NCBI GenBank assembly: GCA_934130085.1
Contig: CAKOXK010000001.1
Coordinates: forward strand, 263,613 to 327,612
Reading direction: 5' to 3'
Origin: an uncultured Clostridia bacterium
GTDB lineage: Bacteria; Bacillota; Clostridia; TANB77; CAG-508
Length of the DNA: 64,000 nucleotides
In this document: positions 15,453 to 24,314 of the stretch, piece by piece
Numbering within the stretch: the first letter of the stretch is position 1
Layout: every line of letters starts with the position of its first letter
The notes under the pieces: generated by a model
What the model was told of the DNA's origin: nothing
The model's input: only the letters and a program-made list of their open reading frames with translations
Databases searched by the model: none
Made by a program: the position numbers and the translations under genes

Positions 15453-17141
15453 TTAATTTTTAAGCTCAGAATTAATTAACTTCAATTCTTCATTTCTTTT
15501 AATTTTTTGCGTAGTCGTTTTTATCAAAGGGATATCTGTAACAATTATTTTACGAATATACTTATAAGCAGGCATTTGCTTATTAATTTTAGTCTTAATA
15601 TCATTAAAAATGTAATCATAATATTTAGACTCATTGCTAACGAATTTCTTTATTTCATCCTTGTTATATACAAGCTTTGCATATAGAACTACGTCAGAAT
15701 TTCTATCATTTTTAGTGTCTTCTACATAGCCAAATACCATACTTTCGCTTATATATGGAAGTTTATTAATTAAAGCTTCAATTTCCTCAGGAAAGATTTT
15801 CTTTCCGTTCTTTAGGACTATCATATCTTTTTTTCTTCCAGTGATGAATAAGTATCCATCTTTATCAATATAACCTAAATCACCTGTATGAAACCAGCCA
15901 TCAACAATTACTTCTTTAGTTGCCGCATCATTTTTATAGTATCCAAGCATTATTGTAGGAGTGTCAACAATTATTTCACCGATTCCATCTTTATCAGGAT
16001 TATCAATTTTTATATTTACAGTAGGAAGTGGCAATCCACATGAACCTATTTTTTTCTTAAAACTGTTTTCCCCAGCTATAACAGGTGAAGTCTCGGTTAA
16101 GCCATAGCCTTGATGAATATCAAGACCAAAATCATTATAACCTTGTAAAGTTGCTTTATCCATTGCTGCACCACCTGTAACAATATTTCTTAATTTTCCA
16201 CCAAAATTATCTAAAATACTTTTAAATACTTTTCGCTTTACGTTAATAGGAGCATGCTTGAAAAGTTTTCTCATGACTCTGACAAGTGTAGTTTTGTGTT
16301 GCTTTTCAATTCCTTTAATAATTTTTTTATACATTATTTCAAGCATTAAGGGTACACAAACAAAGCCAGTTACCTTGTACTCTACTAAATTCTTTTGAAT
16401 ATACTTTAATCCATCACATATTGCAATTGTTATTCCACAAGATGTACCAAAAAGAAAAGTGGTAGTACTTTCAAATGTATGGTGCAAAGGCAAGAAAGAT
16501 AAGAATGTATCATCAGGAGTAATTTTTATCATCTGGCTTAATGCATATAGGTCATTACATATAGCTTCTTGACTTAACATTACAGCTTTTGAAATGCTTG
16601 TTGTACCTGATGTGAAAAGCATAATTGTCATCTTTTTATTATCAATTTTGATGTTGTCATAATTTGAATGATCCATCTTGTAACCATCAGAAAGTAAATT
16701 CTTATAGTTAGTATTCATATTAATTGCTACTAAATCAGGAATCCTCTTCTTACTTTCACTAATAGCATTTTCATATTTGCTATCATAAATAATTGCATCA
16801 CATTCAGATCTTTCAATAAGATTTATAATCTCATTATCAGGAAGTGACTTATCAAGAGGAACAACTACCATATTGCTTGTTGTAACAGCAAGATAGCTAA
16901 CAAACCACTCATATCTGTTAGGGGAAATTAAACAAACTCTTTTCAAATTTAACTTTAGTAAAGAAGAGGCCAAGGCTTCAATATCAGAAGCAAATTGCGA
17001 ATATGTAATTTTAATATATTCTAAAGAATCAGGAGCTTCTTTATATTTAAAAGCAACATGATTAGTATATTTATTTTTATAAAGGGAAACAAGTTCTTTA
17101 TAATCATTAAGTTTTTGTCCCTCATAATATTTGTTTTTCAT
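15453..17141 (-). CDS. Long-chain acyl-CoA synthetase / AMP-binding enzyme
   Basis: A 562-residue adenylate-forming enzyme that activates a carboxylic acid, probably a fatty acid, with ATP and CoA. The P-loop LFTSGTTSISKAV, the GYGLTETSP motif, YYKNDAATKEV, GWFHTGDLGYID and the C-terminal GRKKDMIVLKNGKKIFPEE are the family motifs; the catalytic lysine near TQKIKR in the tail is also present. I chose ATG 17141 because GGAG lies 7 nt upstream; an in-frame TTG at 17153 would overlap that site. It may feed exogenous fatty acids to lipid synthesis, but a substrate cannot be fixed by sequence alone. Confidence 0.9.
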   Translation of the reverse strand: MKNKYYEGQKLNDYKELVSLYKNKYTNHVAFKYKEAPDSLEYIKITYSQFASDIEALASSLLKLNLKRVCLISPNRYEWFVSYLAVTTSNMVVVPLDKSLPDNEIINLIERSECDAIIYDSKYENAISESKKRIPDLVAINMNTNYKNLLSDGYKMDHSNYDNIKIDNKKMTIMLFTSGTTSISKAVMLSQEAICNDLYALSQMIKITPDDTFLSFLPLHHTFESTTTFLFGTSCGITIAICDGLKYIQKNLVEYKVTGFVCVPLMLEIMYKKIIKGIEKQHKTTLVRVMRKLFKHAPINVKRKVFKSILDNFGGKLRNIVTGGAAMDKATLQGYNDFGLDIHQGYGLTETSPVIAGENSFKKKIGSCGLPLPTVNIKIDNPDKDGIGEIIVDTPTIMLGYYKNDAATKEVIVDGWFHTGDLGYIDKDGYLFITGRKKDMIVLKNGKKIFPEEIEALINKLPYISESMVFGYVEDTKNDRNSDVVLYAKLVYNKDEIKKFVSNESKYYDYIFNDIKTKINKQMPAYKYIRKIIVTDIPLIKTTTQKIKRNEELKLINSELKN

Positions 17142-17434
17142 TAAAATCTCCAATCAAATTTTTTATAGCATTATATACCAGTACATTAAAATTTACAACT
17201 AAAATTTGTAAACATTTATGAATAACTATAATTCAGATAAAAAGCCTATCATAAGAAAACATAAAAGTTGTTTCAAAACTTACAAAAATTCTACATAGTG
17301 TTAAAAAATTTAATTATAAGACTAATGAAAAATAGCTTAGAAATGCAGAATACAAAGTAAAAAACAATAAAGGTTATAAATAAAGAATATAAAAAAATAC
17401 AAATAAATAAAGAAATAAGGAGTGTGATTCAAAC

Positions 17435-18973
17435 ATGAAATATATAAAAACCGCTATTATATCTATAGTTGTAATAGTTACTGTATTAATTTTATTAGAC
17501 CAATCTAATAAAATTAAACAGGAAAAGATTGATAAAACCAATTTAAATGAAACAAATGAAAAAAGTAAAGTTACCACCAGTTACGCAAATGAACCTGTAA
17601 TAACTTCAAATGGATTGATACCAATAATATATGATAAAGATGGAAATCCAATTGAAAACTTTGATAAAAAAGATTGGTATAGTTATAAAAAAGAAGATAA
17701 AAAATGGGCAAACGCAATAACAAAAGACCAAAATTCAAATATAACTGGTTATTATGTATGGATTCCAAGATTTGCATACAAAATAACCTACAAAGATCCA
17801 AATGATAAAACAAAAGAAGGAGAAATTGATGTAAAATTCTTAATAGGAAACAGTGACCAATATGTAGATGATGATGGAAAAATAAAAAACGCAGTTCATA
17901 TACAAACTGATGAGCTAAATTCTTTAAACTCTTATGTTGTACATCCTAGTTTTATTTCAGATAGCAAAAATAGTTACAAAAACGGTGGATGGAGTTCAGA
18001 AATAGAGGGATTCTGGATATCAAAATACCCAGCGACATATCAACAAACATCATTAGGAAATGAACTAACAGATGAAGAAAAAAACAAAATAATATATAGT
18101 AATAATAGCTATTATATTAATGAAGAAGATACATACATTAACGAATATAATGTTTATGGAGAAATAACAAATAAAACCAGAATATCATATCCAACATTTA
18201 TGCCTTTAGTATATACATACACAAAAATAAACATAGGAGATGCTACAAATTTAACAAGACAAATTGCAAAAAATAATAGTTTTTATAATTTAAAGAATAT
18301 AGATAGCCACTTAGTAAAGCTAAGTGAATGGAGTGCAATGGCATATTTAACACAGAGTGATTATGGAAATGGAAATAGCAAAAAAATAAATAATTATTAT
18401 ATTTTAGAAGAAAATGATGATAACTCACAAATAAATAGAATAACAGGACTAAGCCAAGAACTTGATGCAGAAAAAATATTTTTTTCAGATGATAAACTAG
18501 AGAATATGAATTATTACAACACAAAAGAAGGACAAAAATCATCAAGTACAGGAAATATTTACGGAATATACGATATAGCAGGTGGAGTAAATGAATATCT
18601 AGCGGGTTATATAAAAAATGGAAATAAACTCATAGAAAAAAGTGGCAATAGCAATGGAAAATATAAATTTTATAATGAAGAAAGCACAAGATACATAACT
18701 AAATACCCATATAACAAAGACAATGATATGATTAAAACAAACTTTGAAGAATATATGAAAGGAAATTACTATGGAGATTCCATGAAAGAACTATCAAATA
18801 ATGAAATGATGTCATGGAGAGCATATTTGAACTATCCATTCAGAGATCACCCATTTTTTTGTAAGGCAGGATCCGCATTTTTAAATGGAAATTTTGGAAT
18901 TTTTGCAATATCAAGAACAAGAGGTGATATATCAGAAAACTACGGATTTAGAGTATGTCTAATAAATGAATAA
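17435..18973 (+). CDS. Membrane-anchored FGE-like (C-type-lectin fold) protein
   Basis: A 512-residue protein with one N-terminal membrane helix (about 4-22) and an extracellular FGE-like domain. Motifs in order: DWYSYKKEDKKWANAIT, GYYVWIPRFAYKITY, GGWSSEIEGFWISKYP, DSHLVKLSEWSAMAYL, STGNIYGIYDIAGGVNEYLAG and the closing SENYGFRVCL. It has both halves of the fold in one chain, unlike the split pair at 3-3145. The fold is shared by formylglycine-generating enzymes, but the copper-binding cysteines of those enzymes are not evident, so binding rather than catalysis is more likely. Its 3' end has no template-like copy nearby. Confidence 0.8.
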   Translation: MKYIKTAIISIVVIVTVLILLDQSNKIKQEKIDKTNLNETNEKSKVTTSYANEPVITSNGLIPIIYDKDGNPIENFDKKDWYSYKKEDKKWANAITKDQNSNITGYYVWIPRFAYKITYKDPNDKTKEGEIDVKFLIGNSDQYVDDDGKIKNAVHIQTDELNSLNSYVVHPSFISDSKNSYKNGGWSSEIEGFWISKYPATYQQTSLGNELTDEEKNKIIYSNNSYYINEEDTYINEYNVYGEITNKTRISYPTFMPLVYTYTKINIGDATNLTRQIAKNNSFYNLKNIDSHLVKLSEWSAMAYLTQSDYGNGNSKKINNYYILEENDDNSQINRITGLSQELDAEKIFFSDDKLENMNYYNTKEGQKSSSTGNIYGIYDIAGGVNEYLAGYIKNGNKLIEKSGNSNGKYKFYNEESTRYITKYPYNKDNDMIKTNFEEYMKGNYYGDSMKELSNNEMMSWRAYLNYPFRDHPFFCKAGSAFLNGNFGIFAISRTRGDISENYGFRVCLINE

Positions 18974-19171
18974 AAAATATGACTCTTTTAGGTTTTAGAC
19001 AATACGATACTAAAAAAGATAGTTATTCTATAAAAATAATATTAAACGATATTACTTTAACGACTATTATAAATTCTAGTTATTTATTAATTCTAAAAAA
19101 ACAAGATTAATTTATATTATAAAAACACTGAAAAAATCAACATTTGACACTTAATGAATTTTAATATGCTA

Positions 19172-19201
19172 TTGAAAATATATGTTCAAATATAGTATAA
19201 T
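19172..19201 (+). promoter_or_regulatory. Promoter of the CapA-like gene
   Basis: TTGAAA at 19172-19177 and perfect TATAAT at 19196-19201, spacing 18 nt, ending 23 nt before the start codon. The gene at 19225 and rimO follow without another clear promoter. Confidence 0.6.
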
Positions 19202-19224
19202 AAAACACATGTTAGGAGAATAAG

Positions 19225-20436
19225 ATGCCAAATAGAAGAACAAGAAGTAGAAGAAGAGAAAAAATACTGGGGATGAGTAATCAAGTTTTTTTTACGCTAC
19301 TAATTTCTTTAATTATTATAATTGCATTATTGGTTACAAGTATAACAATAAATAAAATAAAAGAACAAAATAAATTTGCAAAAGTCCAAGAACAAAAAAA
19401 TAATGAGGTACAACAAATATATGATGATACCAATAATCATTTAGGACTTACCGATAATTATAGATCAAATACTATTATAAGATTAAGTGCGGTTGGTGAA
19501 ATTAATTTTGACAATCAAATAGAAAATAATGTATCAAATTATGATACGATTTTTGAAAATATAAAAAAGTGTTTTAAAGATTCTGATCTAGTAATAGGAA
19601 CATACAATGCAAAAATTGAGAATGAGAAAGAAGAAAATTTTGCAAAGAGTGTAAAAGAGTCTGGAGTTGGATTCGTAAGTTTATGCACAGAAAATTACAC
19701 TAATGAAGCAAAAGAAAAATTGCAAAAATGTGAATATCAAACTATAGGAACGTATGATGAAGATGAACAAAATAGAATTACTATAATAGAAAAAAGAAAA
19801 ATAAAAATCGCAATAATTGCTTATTCAGAAGAAGATTACAAGAATGGAATAAACGTATTTTCAAAAGAACAGGCAAAAGAGGACTTAGAGTACGCGAAAG
19901 AAAATGCAATTGTAACTATTGTAATGATGAACTTTAAAGAAGACAATAACAAAAATGTATCAGAAACCCAAAAGGAGATTGCAAAATACTTAGTAGATAA
20001 TGGTGCAGATGCTGTAATAGGTACATCGAAATCAAGTATGAAAAAGATGGACATGCTTGAAAATAGAGATGGCAAAAAGTGTTTAGTAGTATATTCATTA
20101 GGAGATTATGTTACAGACTCTACTAGAAAAGATGCCAATATTCAAATAATACTAAATATGCAAATATATGTTAATACAGATGATGAAGTTTCAATATACA
20201 AAGTCGATTATACTCCTGTTTATTTGCATGATTTCGGAAAAAGTGAATATGATGAGAGATATAAATTATTTGATACAAAGTATGAAATTGCAAAATATGA
20301 AAGTGAACATGATGAAAACAGCAAAAACCAAGTAAATAATTCAGAAGAAACGGTCGATGACGTAATTGATAAAGAAACATACAAAAAAATAAAAGAGGCT
20401 AGCGAAAAAATAAAAGAAATAATACAAGGTGAATAA
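19225..20436 (+). CDS. CapA-family metallophosphatase-like membrane protein, degenerate
   Basis: A 403-residue protein with a basic start, one membrane helix (about 17-42) and an external domain of the CapA/PgsA calcineurin-like fold. RLSAVGEINFDNQ, NGADAVIGTSKSS and VYSLGDYVTDS match family motifs. Metal-binding positions are altered: the usual GD becomes GE, the NLE segment becomes NAKIE, and the GxHPH histidines become GTSKSS. CapA proteins assist poly-gamma-glutamate capsule synthesis; this one probably lost the canonical metal site, and no other capsule gene is nearby. It precedes rimO by 15 nt. A charged Glu/Lys tail ends the protein. Confidence 0.7.
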   Translation: MPNRRTRSRRREKILGMSNQVFFTLLISLIIIIALLVTSITINKIKEQNKFAKVQEQKNNEVQQIYDDTNNHLGLTDNYRSNTIIRLSAVGEINFDNQIENNVSNYDTIFENIKKCFKDSDLVIGTYNAKIENEKEENFAKSVKESGVGFVSLCTENYTNEAKEKLQKCEYQTIGTYDEDEQNRITIIEKRKIKIAIIAYSEEDYKNGINVFSKEQAKEDLEYAKENAIVTIVMMNFKEDNNKNVSETQKEIAKYLVDNGADAVIGTSKSSMKKMDMLENRDGKKCLVVYSLGDYVTDSTRKDANIQIILNMQIYVNTDDEVSIYKVDYTPVYLHDFGKSEYDERYKLFDTKYEIAKYESEHDENSKNQVNNSEETVDDVIDKETYKKIKEASEKIKEIIQGE

Positions 20437-20451
20437 AAGAAGGATTTTAGT

Positions 20452-21774
20452 ATGAATGTAGGATTTGTATCATTAGGATGTAGCAAAAATTTAGTTGATA
20501 CAGAAATGATGATAGGACTTTTTAAAGCAAAGAATTTTAAAATAGTAAATGACCCAGAAGAAGCGGATATTATAATAGTTAATACATGTGGATTCATTGA
20601 AAAAGCAAAAGAAGAGGCAATAAATACACTACTTGAGATGGCAGAATATAAAAAAGGCAGATGCAAATATCTAATTGCTACAGGATGTATGGTTGAAAGA
20701 TATAAAGAACAATTAGAAAAGGAAATGCCGGAGGTAGATCTTTTTATAAAGTTTAGTGAATACAAAACTTTATGGGAACAAATAGAAAATCTTATAAAAG
20801 ATAAAGACAAGAGTAATGCAGAACTTGACTTTAATAATAGAGAAATCACAACAGGAAAAAATTATGCATATATAAGAGTTGCAGATGGATGTGATAACTT
20901 TTGCACATTTTGTGCAATTCCTTATATAAGAGGTAGATTTAAATCAAGGAAAGAAGAAGATATTCTAGAAGAAGTAACAAAACTTGCAAATGAGGGAATA
21001 AAGGAGTTCATAATAATAGCTCAAGATACTACAAAATATGGAATTGATATTTACTCTAAACCAATGCTACATGATTTGTTAAATAAAATTAGCAAAATTA
21101 AAGGCGTTGAATGGATAAGATTTTTATATTCATATCCAGAAACAATTACTGATGAGTTAATACAAGAAGTAAAGCAAAATGATAAAATTTGCAAATATTT
21201 TGACATACCTATGCAACATATATCGAATAAAATTTTAAAAAGGATGAATAGGAAAACAACTAAAGAAAGCACAATGAATCTAATAACTAAATTAAGAAAA
21301 GAAATTCCAGGTGTAATTATAAGAAGTACATTAATGGTTGGATTTCCTGGCGAGACTGAAGAGGACTTTAATGAGCTATATGAATTTGTAAAATGGGCAA
21401 AATTCGACAAATTAGGTTGCTTTACATATTCAAAAGAAGATAACACACCAGCAGAAAAGATGGATATGCAAGTTCACCCTAGCACAAAAAAGTTCAGATA
21501 TAATAAAATAATGTCATTGCAGCAGCAAATATCTAAAGAAAATCTAAAAAGGTTTATAGGAAAAGAATTTAAAGCTTTACTAGAAGATGCATATATAAAT
21601 GATGAAAAAGAATTATACTATGTTGCAAGAACATATATGGATGTACCAGAAATAGACGGATATATTTATGTGAAAGCAAATAAAGAAGACACAGAAAAAG
21701 TGATGCTAAATACGTTCGCTAAATGCAAAGTAATTGATGTAAAAGAATATGATTTGGTTGCTAAATTTACTTAG
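20452..21774 (+). CDS. rimO: Ribosomal protein S12 methylthiotransferase RimO
   Basis: A 440-residue radical SAM methylthiotransferase that modifies the conserved aspartate of ribosomal protein S12. The N-terminal UPF0004 domain holds C10, C46 and C79 (SLGCSKN, NTCGF, TGCMVE) for one 4Fe-4S cluster. The radical SAM site CDNFCTFC (C147, C151, C154) holds the other. A C-terminal TRAM domain starts about residue 370. SLGCSKNLVDTE and the PMQH motif point to RimO over MiaB. The gene follows the CapA-like gene closely; the pairing looks positional and not functional. Confidence 0.95.
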   Translation: MNVGFVSLGCSKNLVDTEMMIGLFKAKNFKIVNDPEEADIIIVNTCGFIEKAKEEAINTLLEMAEYKKGRCKYLIATGCMVERYKEQLEKEMPEVDLFIKFSEYKTLWEQIENLIKDKDKSNAELDFNNREITTGKNYAYIRVADGCDNFCTFCAIPYIRGRFKSRKEEDILEEVTKLANEGIKEFIIIAQDTTKYGIDIYSKPMLHDLLNKISKIKGVEWIRFLYSYPETITDELIQEVKQNDKICKYFDIPMQHISNKILKRMNRKTTKESTMNLITKLRKEIPGVIIRSTLMVGFPGETEEDFNELYEFVKWAKFDKLGCFTYSKEDNTPAEKMDMQVHPSTKKFRYNKIMSLQQQISKENLKRFIGKEFKALLEDAYINDEKELYYVARTYMDVPEIDGYIYVKANKEDTEKVMLNTFAKCKVIDVKEYDLVAKFT

Positions 21775-21890
21775 AAAAGATACTAAAAACCTATGAAATA
21801 AGCAAAAAATAAAAGAACGGTAGAAAAGCAATAGAAGAAAAGCAAAACCAAACATCTAGAAATATTTTTTACTTATTTTAATAAAAAGTA

Positions 21891-21919
21891 TTGACAAATA
21901 AAAAAGCAAATAGTAGAAT
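21891..21919 (+). promoter_or_regulatory. Promoter of the YgjP-like gene
   Basis: Perfect TTGACA at 21891-21896 and TAGAAT at 21914-21919, spacing 17 nt, about 75 nt before the start codon. Confidence 0.65.
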
Positions 21920-21993
21920 AAAAGCGAACAAAGGTTCAAAAAACTAATTAATATCGTTTAAGCTAGTTAATATACCAAAAAGGAGCTTTTAAA

Positions 21994-22686
21994 ATGAAAA
22001 AGATTAAATATGAAAACAAAACCATAGCATACACTGTAAATAAGGCAAGAATTAAAAATGTATACATTTCAATTCAAAATGGTGAAGTAGTTGTAAAAGC
22101 TCCATGGTATGTAACTCAAAATCAGATCCAAGAAGTTGTAGAAAGAAAGAGAGAATGGATACTTAATGCATTAGAAAAGTATCAGGTATCTCCTAGAAAG
22201 CAAAAAAAATATGCTGATGGAGAAAAGTTTCAGATTCTTGGAAAAAACTATTATCTAAATATATATTATAAAGATACAAATAAAGCATTATTAAATGTTG
22301 AAAATAGTAAAATAGAGGTTGTATTACCACTTCGTTTTTCTGAAGAAGATAATGAAGAGCAAATAAAGAAAATGATTAACAAAATGTATTACATGATAGC
22401 CGAAAGAGAAGTAGAATCATCAATGGAAAAAATGCGTAAGTTAGTAGGACTTGCTCCAGAAGAATATCGTATAAAAGATGTAAAAACTTGTTGGGGTAGT
22501 TGCTCATCAAATAAAAAAATCACTATAAATCAAAAATTAATGATGTATTCAAAACATGCAATTGATTACGTTGTACTACATGAAATTTGCCATTTAAAAT
22601 ATATGAATCATTCAAAGAAGTTCTGGGCTATGGTAGAACAATATATGCCAGATTATAAAGAGGCAGAAAAAGAATTAAAAATGTGA
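21994..22686 (+). CDS. YgjP-type (DUF45) zinc metallopeptidase
   Basis: A 230-residue cytosolic protein of the YgjP/DUF45 group, related to WLM/SprT-like metallopeptidases. The N-terminal half is a beta-rich domain (YISIQNGEVVVKAP). The C-terminal half has KTCWGSCSSNKKITIN and the zinc motif HEICH with H196, E197 and H200, followed by H206 in MNHSKKFW. The physiological substrate is not known for the family. It has its own promoter and an AAAAGGAG site. Confidence 0.88.
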   Translation: MKKIKYENKTIAYTVNKARIKNVYISIQNGEVVVKAPWYVTQNQIQEVVERKREWILNALEKYQVSPRKQKKYADGEKFQILGKNYYLNIYYKDTNKALLNVENSKIEVVLPLRFSEEDNEEQIKKMINKMYYMIAEREVESSMEKMRKLVGLAPEEYRIKDVKTCWGSCSSNKKITINQKLMMYSKHAIDYVVLHEICHLKYMNHSKKFWAMVEQYMPDYKEAEKELKM

Positions 22687-22832
22687 GGCAAAAAAATACA
22701 ATTTAAACATTAATACGAATATTAATGTTGTCAATAAAGTAGAATAAAACGAATGAATAAAATAAAAAAATAAAAACGTGAACAATATAAAATTATGTAA
22801 TCATAAAATAAAATACAGTAAAAGAAAGGAGC

Positions 22833-22850
22833 GCATGTAAACATACATGC
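22833..22850 (+). promoter_or_regulatory. Hairpin between ribosome binding site and dut start
   Basis: GCATGT (22833-22838) pairs with ACATGC (22845-22850) around a 6-nt loop. It lies between AAAGGAG (about 22826-22831) and the ATG at 22861, a gap of about 29 nt that is too long unless the hairpin shortens it. Confidence 0.45.
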
Positions 22851-22860
22851 AAATGTTAAA

Positions 22861-23325
22861 ATGAGTAAGTTAAGAGGATTTGAAGTAGCAAAAGGATTTG
22901 AAGATAAAAAGATAAATATGCCAGTCAGAAAAACAAAGTTTTCTGCTGGATATGATGTAGAAGCAGCAGAAGATGTAGTTATAAAACCATATAAGCCAGG
23001 AGATAATCCAACTTTAGTTCCTACTGGAATAAAAGCTTATATGCAAGATGATGAGTACCTTATGCTATGCAATAGAAGTTCTAATCCAAAAAAGAAGGGA
23101 TTAGTACTAGCTAATGGTGTAGGAATTGTAGACAAAGATTTCTATGGAAATCCTGATAACGATGGAGCATTTGCTTTTGCATTTATTAATATAAAAGACA
23201 CTGATTGTGTAATAAAAAAAGGAGATGCAATAGGACAAGCTATATTCCAAAAGTATTATGTTACAGATGATGACAAGGCAGATGGAAAACGTCTAGGTGG
23301 CTTTGGCTCTACAAATAAGAATTAA
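22861..23325 (+). CDS. dut: dUTP diphosphatase (trimeric dUTPase)
   Basis: A 154-residue dUTPase that hydrolyses dUTP to dUMP, keeping uracil out of DNA and feeding dTMP synthesis. All five family motifs are seen: AGYDVEA, RSSNPKKKG, GIVDKDFYGN (with the catalytic Asp and Tyr), GDAIGQAIFQKY and the C-terminal RLGGFGST. ATG 22861 is the only start in frame; earlier ATGs at about 22847 and 22853 run into a stop at once. The ribosome binding site is separated from it by a small hairpin. The GNPDNDG segment is a slight extension after motif 3. Confidence 0.93.
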   Translation: MSKLRGFEVAKGFEDKKINMPVRKTKFSAGYDVEAAEDVVIKPYKPGDNPTLVPTGIKAYMQDDEYLMLCNRSSNPKKKGLVLANGVGIVDKDFYGNPDNDGAFAFAFINIKDTDCVIKKGDAIGQAIFQKYYVTDDDKADGKRLGGFGSTNKN

Positions 23326-23354
23326 TTGTTTTTTTACAAAATGAATTTATATCC

Positions 23355-23383
23355 TTTACATAAGCTTTAAATTATGCTATAAT
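23355..23383 (+). promoter_or_regulatory. Promoter of the carD-like gene
   Basis: TTTACA at 23355-23360 and perfect TATAAT at 23378-23383, spacing 17 nt. A small TGGCT/AGCCA hairpin (23411-23426) lies in the leader. Confidence 0.7.
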
Positions 23384-23448
23384 TAGAGTGTGGTAAAAAA
23401 AGGCGTATTTTGGCTCTTAATAGCCATAAATTGGAAAGGAGAGTTGCT

Positions 23449-24024
23449 ATGTTTAATGTAGGAGACAAAATTGTATATCCAATGCATGGTGCAGGTACAA
23501 TTGATTCAATTGAGGAAAAAGAAGTATTAGGAGAGAAAAAACAATATTATATAATTAATATGCCAGGAGAGGTAAAAGTCATGGTCCCAACAGATCATGC
23601 TGAATCTATGGGTGTTAGAAGTATTATAGATGCAAATGGTGCAAATAAAGTTTTATCAATTCTTGAAAAAGATGAAACAGAAATGTCTGATAACTGGAAT
23701 AAAAGATATAGAGATAATCTTGATAAAATGAAAACTGGAGATATCTATCAGGTTGCAGATGTAGTTAGAAACCTAAGCTTTAAGCAAAAGGAAAGAGGAA
23801 CTTTATCTACAGGAGAAAAAAAGATGTTAAATAATGCAAAACTAATTTTAGTTAGTGAATTAGTTTTAGCAGAGCATTCTTCTAAAGATGAAATTGAGCA
23901 ATTAGTTGATAATAAAATTGACATGTCATACAAAGAGTATAGAGTTCCAACAGAGGCTAAAATAGATTTAAAGCAAAGTGCAGTAAGCAAATTTGTTCCA
24001 TTTGATGGTACAATGAATTCATAA
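23449..24024 (+). CDS. CarD-family transcriptional regulator
   Basis: A 191-residue protein of the CarD/CdnL family, which binds the RNA polymerase beta subunit and stabilises open promoter complexes. The N-terminal RNA-polymerase-interacting domain (FNVGDKIVYPMHGAGTID, about 1-65) is followed by the helical DNA-contacting region (LSFKQKERGTLSTGEKKML, about 105-130). I chose ATG 23449, 8 nt after GGAAAGGAG, over an in-frame TTG at 23410. In Firmicutes this family regulates rRNA or starvation genes; its targets here are unknown. It is transcribed alone. Confidence 0.9.
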   Translation: MFNVGDKIVYPMHGAGTIDSIEEKEVLGEKKQYYIINMPGEVKVMVPTDHAESMGVRSIIDANGANKVLSILEKDETEMSDNWNKRYRDNLDKMKTGDIYQVADVVRNLSFKQKERGTLSTGEKKMLNNAKLILVSELVLAEHSSKDEIEQLVDNKIDMSYKEYRVPTEAKIDLKQSAVSKFVPFDGTMNS

Positions 24025-24314
24025 AAAGGAATGTGTGAATTTCATAAATAAAAGAATAAAGAATGTGCGAATTCAGAAAAAATCAATACATGAAAATATA
24101 AACATAAGACCAGAACAAATGTATAAGAAATATTTATAGATGCAAACTAAGAAAAGAGAGACTTTAATTTATAATAAAATCATATAGAACATAAAAATGT
24201 GTTTTTAAATTATAATTAAACCTCTTTTTTTTCTACGCTTTTGAAAATAAAAAATAAGAAGGATTAAAACACTTTATGTCGAATAATATATTATGGGTGA
24301 AGAGAGGGTAATAA

